DNA of 64,000 nucleotides from Anodontia alba (lineage: Eukaryota > Mollusca > Bivalvia > Lucinida > Lucinidae), in assembly GCA_964016985.1 (NCBI GenBank), contig OZ024821.1, positions 14,495,211-14,559,210 on the forward strand, given 5' to 3'. The notes under the pieces were generated by a model. That model searched no databases. It was not told the origin of the DNA and was given only the letters and a program-made list of their open reading frames with translations. Each line of letters begins with the position of its first letter. The stretch's first letter is position 1. Below are positions 58,432 to 64,000 of the stretch, piece by piece. Both the position numbers and the translations under genes were made by a program.

Positions 58432-61400
58432 GTCAAAAGTAATGGGGTGAATTGTAGATCAAAGAAGCTAAATTTTTCCTGTTGGAAATCCAAGATGGCC
58501 TTCATCTTGAAAATGCGCTTCTTCTCCTGAACCGAAAAGCTGACTGACTTGAAACTTGGGAGTAATCGGGGCAACATTTATATCTGAAATAGCTAACAAT
58601 CATTCTGATGGGAAATCCATGATGGCCGCCATAGAAGCCAGTTTGAAAGTCTATTTTGCGCTTTTCTCCTGAAACCAAAAGGCCAACTGATTCAAAACTT
58701 GGTAGGAAGTATCCAGGCAACTTGTAGATAAACAAGAGGGTCATGATGGCTCTGTAATACTCTCCTGAGCATCATAGCACTTTGAGAACCTGATCTAGAA
58801 CTGATCAAGGCAAACATTCTGACCAAAATTTAAAATGATTATATTAACAAGTAAGACAATGTAGCATGTCAAATGGACTGTGAAATAAAGGTCAAGGTCA
58901 AATATGGATGACTGCACTCAAGAGGCCATGCTAAGATGTATGCATGTACTAAGTATCACTGGTTGTAGGAGCAATAGTTACTGAGAAACTGACCTAAACA
59001 CAAACACTTCACAAATACCAAATATCACTCTGCAGGACCAATAATTACTGAGAAACTGACCTAAACGGAAAAACTTAAGAAAGTCACTGGATATAAAAAT
59101 ATACATCATCTTGAAATCATCAAGACAAACATTTTGAGCAAGTTCATGATGATCACTTCAAAAATGTGACCTCTAGAGCGTCAACAAGGTTTTCCTTTGA
59201 TTTAGCCAGGTGATCTAGTTTCTGATAACAAGTGACCAAGTTTTAAACTACACCTAGAAATCATCAAGATGAACATTTTGAGCAATATTTATGATGATTA
59301 TTTAAAAAATGTGATCTCTGGAGTGTTAACAGTTTTCCTTTGATTTGGCCTGGTGACCTAGTTTTTGACCCCATGTGACCCAGTTTTGAACTTGACCTAG
59401 AAATCATCAAGAAAACATTTTGAGCAAGATTCATGATGATTGCTTCAAAAATGTGACCACTAGAGTGTTAACAAAATTTTCTGCTGATCTGGCCTGGTGA
59501 CCTAGTTTTTGACCTCAAGTGACCTAGTTTCGAACTTGACCTAGAACTCAAGACAAACATTTTGAGCAAGATTCTTGATGATTGCTTCAAAAATATGACC
59601 CCTAGAGTGTTAACAAGGTTTTCTGCTGATTTGGCCCGGTGACCTAGTTTTTGACCCCAAGTGACCCAGTTTCAAACTTGACCTAGAAATCATCAAGACA
59701 AACATTTTAAGCAAGATTCATGATGATTGCTTCAAAAATGTGACCACTAGAATGTTAAAAAAATTTTCTGCTGATTTGGCCTGGTGACCTAGGTTTTGAC
59801 CCAAAGTGACCCAGTTTCTACCTAGAACTCATGAAAATGAAAACATTTTGAGCAAGATTCATGATGATTGCTTAAAAAATATGACCACTAGAGTGTTATC
59901 AAGGTTTTCTGCTGATTTGGCCCGGTGACCTAGTTTTTGACCCCATGTGACCCAGTTTTGAACTTGACCTAGAAATCATCAAGACAAACATGTTGAGCAA
60001 GATTCATGATGATTGCTTGAAAAATGTGACCACTAGAATGTTTAGCTTTTCCGCTGATTTGGCCAGGTGATCTAGTTTTTTACCCCAGGTGACCCAGTTT
60101 CAAACTTGACCTAGAAATCATCAAGACAAACATTTTGAGCAAGATTCATGATGATTGCCTAAAAAATGTGACCGCTAGAGTGTTAACAAAGTTTTCTGCT
60201 GATTTGGCCTGGTGACTTAGTTTTTGACCCCAAGTGACCCAGTTTCAAACTTGATGTAGAACTCATCAAGACAAAACATTTTAAGCAAGATTCATGATGA
60301 CTGCTTCAAAAATGTGATGGCTAGAGTGTTAACAAGGTTTTAGCTGATTTGGCCAGGTGACCTAGTTTTTGACCCCAAGTGACCCAGTTTCGAACTTGAC
60401 CTAAAAATCATCAAGACAAACATTTTGAGCAAGATTCATGATGATTTCTTGAAAAAATGTGACCGCTAGAGTGATAACAAGGTTTTAGCTGATTTGGCCA
60501 GGTGACCTAGTTTTTGACCCCAGGTGACCCAGTTTCGAACTTGACCTAGAAATCATCAAGACAAACATTTTGAGCAAGGTTCATGATGATTGCTTAAACA
60601 AGTCACCCTGATGCTTCCTAGCAAGTTTGGAATCAATTGGTCTTTTGGTTCAGGAGAAGCAGCAAAAAATAGATTTTCATGATGGCTGTCATGGCGGCCA
60701 TCTTGGATTTTCGATTGGAATGATTTTAGCTATTTTTGATCTATAAGTCTCCCCAATGCTGCCTACCATGTTTGGAGTCAATTGGCTTTTGGGTTTAGGA
60801 GAAGAAGCAAAAAATAGATTTTCAAAATGGCGGCCATGGGCCTTCTTGGATTTCTGATCGGCACGATTTTAGCTATTTTTTATCTACAAGTCACCCCGAT
60901 ACTTCCTAGCAAGTTTGGAGTCAACTGGCCTTTCGGTTCAGGAGAAGAAGCGAAAAATAGATTTTCAAGATGGCGGCCATCTTGGATTTCTTATCGGCAT
61001 GATTTTAGCTAATTTTAATCTACAAGTCACCCCGATGCTTCCTATATACCAAGTATCGAGTCAATTGGCCCAGGGGTGTAGGAGTAGACTTTTAAAGCAA
61101 TTGTTGACGCCGCCCAACAGACGATGCATGACGGACGACGGACATTGACTGACCACAATAGCTCACCATGAGCACGTCGTGCTCAGGTGAGCTAAAAATA
61201 GCTAAAATTGTTCCTGTCTGAAATCCAAGATGGCGGCCATGGCCGCCAGCTTGAAATTCTATTTTGAGCTTCTTCTCGTGAACCAAAAGGCCAATTGAGT
61301 CAAAACTTGGTAGGAAGTATTAGGGTGACTAACAGATAAAAAAAATAGCTAAAATTGTTTTGATGGGAAATCCAAGATAGCTGCTACAATGATAGTCTAT

Positions 61401-61945
61401 TTCCAATGTTTTCTCCTTAGCTGAAAGGTCAGTTGACTCGAAACTGCGGTGTCTTGTAGATAAAAAAAATAAACTAAAATTGTTTTTATCAGAAATCCAA
61501 GATGGCCATCATCTTGAAAATCTATTTTGAACTTCTACTTCTGAACTGTAAGGCCAATGGACTGGAAACTTGGTACAAACTATCTAGTGACTTGTGAATC
61601 AAAAACAGCTAAAATTGTTTCCCTGTTGCGGCCACCGTCTTGAAAATCTATTTTGAAATTCTTTTCAAGGACTGTAAGGCCAGTTGACTCAAAACTTGAT
61701 AAGAAGGATTGGGATGACTTATAGATCGAAAATAGCTAAAATAATTCTGACTGAAAATCCAAGATGGCCACCACGATTGCCGTCTTGAAAATCTGTTTTG
61801 AACCGAAAGGCCAACTGACTTGAAACTTCATTGGAAATATCATGTTGACTCAAATTACAGCCCTGGGGTAAAAAATGGCCCACCCCAGGGGTCGCTTGTC
61901 TGGTACTCAGATGAGGGATACAGGGCCCTCTTAGCTCTCTTGTTT
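58432..61945 (+). mobile_element. family D element lacking a 5' end, with an inverted D inside
   Basis: The core is ~130 bp units: GAAATCCAAGATGGCC, TTGAAAATCTATTTTG, CTTCTTCTCCTGAACC, AACTTGGTAGGAAGTAT. The 3' end is ACTCAGATGAGGGATACAGG .. CTTAGCTCTCTTG, followed by T. It is interrupted by 58733-61193. The left border is the truncated B element. Confidence 0.65.
58733..61193 (-). mobile_element. family D element, minus strand, nested in another D
   Basis: The plus-strand start CAAGAGGGTCATGATGGCTC is the reverse of a D 3' end. The plus-strand end GTGCTCAGGTGAGCT is the reverse of a D 5' end. A flanks both sides. It has two kinds of core: ~140 bp units (59090-60600, like 51981-53675 reversed) and ~120 bp units (60600-61080). 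Flanks CTTGTAGATAAA | AAAAATAGCTAAAA rejoin as host D core. Confidence 0.85.
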
Positions 61946-61991
61946 TCATTATGGAAGGGTGTTGCTCTGTCAGATTGTTTGGTATGATATG

Positions 61992-62186
61992 CTAACCCTG
62001 GTCCTGCTGAACCCAGATATGCAAACAGTGTAGATCCAGATCAGTTGGCTTCTTCAGAAGCCAGCTGATCTGGATCTGTACTGTTTGTCATTATATGAAT
62101 TTGTACCAACAATCTGGATCAAGTTATCTATTGGCTGAAAATTAGAAGTGGGTGTGACACCTTATATCATTCAGCAAAGCAAGGAT
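61992..62186. mobile_element. CCCTTG-type MITE, diverged
   Basis: CTAACCCTGGTCCTGCTGAA at the left, TTCAGCAAAGCAAGG at the right. Core hairpin TTGGCTTCTTCAGAAGCCA. The TTAA has decayed. Confidence 0.7.
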
Positions 62187-62307
62187 CATTTGTTATAAAT
62201 TATTTTGTTATATGACTGCCAGCAAGTCTTATTCAATTGGCTAAAACTGGCTGCAACTGGTTTTTACAAATCCTGATGTTTGCATATATTAGCTGCTGCT
62301 TATAAAA

Positions 62308-62450
62308 AAATAGCGTGGCTAAGGTCAAGGCATGGTCAACATCACTTTGTCACTGCTGCCAGACAGCTAAAAGTAGTTATATAACAAATAGCCTGGCTAC
62401 GGTCAAAGACCGATCATCACTACTTTTGTCACTGCTGCCAAAACAATGCA
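62308..62450. repeat. ~85 bp direct duplication
   Basis: AATAGCGTGGCTAAGGTCAA .. TTTGTCACTGCTGCCA recurs as AATAGCCTGGCTACGGTCAA .. TTTGTCACTGCTGCCA. Confidence 0.7.
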
Positions 62451-62636
62451 TTCTATTGCATCAATTATATAATGTAGGATCCTACTTCACTGATTTTTTT
62501 TTTGATTTTTTTTCATTCATATACCTTCAATTATATTTTTATTTAAATTGTTACAAAGAATGGCTCAGAATAAATGCTTTAAACTGAATGGTTGGAATCT
62601 TATAAAGCATAGCTCAAAAAGAAATCAGGGTTTATT

Positions 62637-63223
62637 AGCTCACCTGAGAAAGAAGTGCTCAAGGTGAGCTATTGTGATCAGTCGATGTCCGTCGTTCATC
62701 GTGCAGCATCAACAATTAATTGCTTTAAAAGCCTACTCCTCCTACACCCCTGGGCCAGTTGACTTGAAACTTGCTAGGAAGCATCAGGATGACTTGTAGC
62801 TCAAATGGCCACATCTTGCAAATCTATTTTTTGCTTCTTCTCCTGAACCAACAGGGCAATTGACTTGAGACTTGGTAGGAAGCATCAGGGTGACTTGTAG
62901 ATCAAAAGTAGCTGAAATCGTTCCAATCGGAAATCCATTAAATCTATTTTTCGCTTCTCCTCCTGACCCAAAAAGCCAATTGACTAGCAGCCATGTTGAA
63001 AATCTATTTTGTACTTTTTTATCCTGAACCAAAAGCAAATTGACTTGAAACTTCATTGGAAGTATCAAGGTGTTTGTAGACCAAAAGTAGCTAAAATCAT
63101 TCTGATTGGAAATCCAAGATGGCCACCATCTTGAAAATCTATATTAAACTTCTTCTCTTGAACCAAAAGGCCAATTGACTCAAACTTGTCTGGTAATCAG
63201 GTAAGCGATACAGGGCCATCTTG
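62637..63223 (+). mobile_element. short family D element
   Basis: The 5' end is AGCTCACCTGAGAAAG after a T, then GTGAGCTATTGTGATCAG and TGTCCGTCGTTCATCG. The 3' end is TCAGGTAAGCGATACAGGGC .. CATCTTG, followed by T. Four or so ~120 bp units with AAGATGGCC. It is only 587 bp because the array is short. Confidence 0.85.
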
Positions 63224-64000
63224 TCTTATATTTGAACAGTTGTTGCTTTGTCAAATTGTTTGGTACATGTATTTATTATTTAAGATTGAGGTTGCTTTGT
63301 TTTTGTTTTCATTAATTCATACAGCTTAGTTATAAATTATTACTGTTGAGGAAACTGCTGAAAATAAATACTTTAATTCTTTGCATGCTGGGTAATTTTG
63401 CATGCTTTTTTGTCGTCTGGATTATTATTATTTTTTTTTTAAATTTACTATTTTAAAAAAAAATCTTCAGGAATACCACAGTTTGGCTCCAGATCAGGCC
63501 CAACATTTTGTCAGGCCTGATCTGGGTCCAAAATGTTTGCAAAGGTTATCAGCAGATGACAAGTCACCACTAGTTAAACTGAATTGTTGGAAATGTTACA
63601 AAGTACTGCTCAAAATAAATCAGGTTTACCTTATTTGCCCTAAATATTTGGTCAGAAATGACTGAGCAAATAGTGTAGAGCCAAATTAAACTGCTCCCAT
63701 GGAGCATGGTCTGATCACATGAAGGTATATTGTAAATTTGGTTGAAACCCCTCCATTGCTATTTGAAAATATAGACTAACAGACAATTAGCACCAAGATT
63801 TGACCCCTACCTTGAGCCCCAGGGTTAAGGGACAGAAATCATTGTACTGCATTACTTAAGCACGAGGAAGATTTTTACCAAATTTGGATAAGCACATGAG
63901 GAAGATTTATACTAAATTTTGAAATTTGTTCCAAGACTTATACCAGTTTGGTTAAAATTCATTCCTTCCATTGGTGTAGGAGAGGTATGGGCAGTCAGTG
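63224..64000. other. non-coding sequence with one foldback
   Basis: 63480-63545 is a hairpin (TTTGGCTCCAGATCAGGC / GCCTGATCTGGGTCCAAA), possibly a TTTGCA-type MITE. The rest shows no exon or repeat end. Confidence 0.5.

Overview
The window reads as A+T-rich nuclear DNA from an animal, most likely a heterodont bivalve mollusc. The evidence is spliceosomal exons with GT/AG borders, a mariner transposon, tRNA-derived SINEs, a LINE remnant, and very dense repeats built like the bivalve 'pearl' elements: fixed ends, a tetranucleotide run, and a core of tandem ~110-180 bp units. The organism call is inference. There is no sign of prokaryotic genes, operons, CRISPR arrays or intact RNA genes.

Only a few kilobases look protein-coding. 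One plus-strand gene crosses most of the window. Its supported exons are at 1732-1845, 2298-2385, 27148-27355 and a 1.7 kb terminal exon at 44753-46455, with a possible alternative last exon at 29846-29910. The terminal exon encodes a long acidic, Ser/Asp/Glu-rich tail with two SUMO-interaction-like motifs, one at the very C terminus. I do not recognise the gene. The junction between the first two exons is out of phase as read here. A second gene is represented only by a minus-strand last exon at 57217-57339 with a downstream poly(A) signal.

Almost everything else is mobile DNA. Four families, which I call A, B, C and D, share one terminal design. A T precedes the 5' end and a T follows the 3' end. 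The 3' end carries a short hairpin, then CTCTTG, CTCTAG or CTCTGG. A TCCG/TCTG-type run follows the 5' end. This fits Helitron/Helentron-like non-autonomous elements. They are deeply nested: B in A at 5.6-8.4 kb; a SINE in B in D, with a second D, at 8.7-15.8 kb; D in an older repeat at 16.0-17.6 kb; A in another repeat at 24.4-26.4 kb; C, a retroposon and a foldback in D at 33.2-36.7 kb; and D in an inverted D at 58.4-61.9 kb.

The introns at 27-44 kb are filled with foldback MITEs: six GGGCCC-ended copies, TTAA-flanked (piggyBac-like) families, pogo/Tigger-like ends, and a GTGGGTACTCATTAGAAG hairpin family. Two copies of one SINE carry the same TTAA MITE at the same internal site. A near-complete but decayed mariner lies at 48.1-49.4 kb, and a 5'-truncated LINE with its reverse-transcriptase C terminus at 21.8-22.4 kb. 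The least repetitive stretches are 46.5-48.1, 49.4-52.0 and 53.7-57.8 kb.
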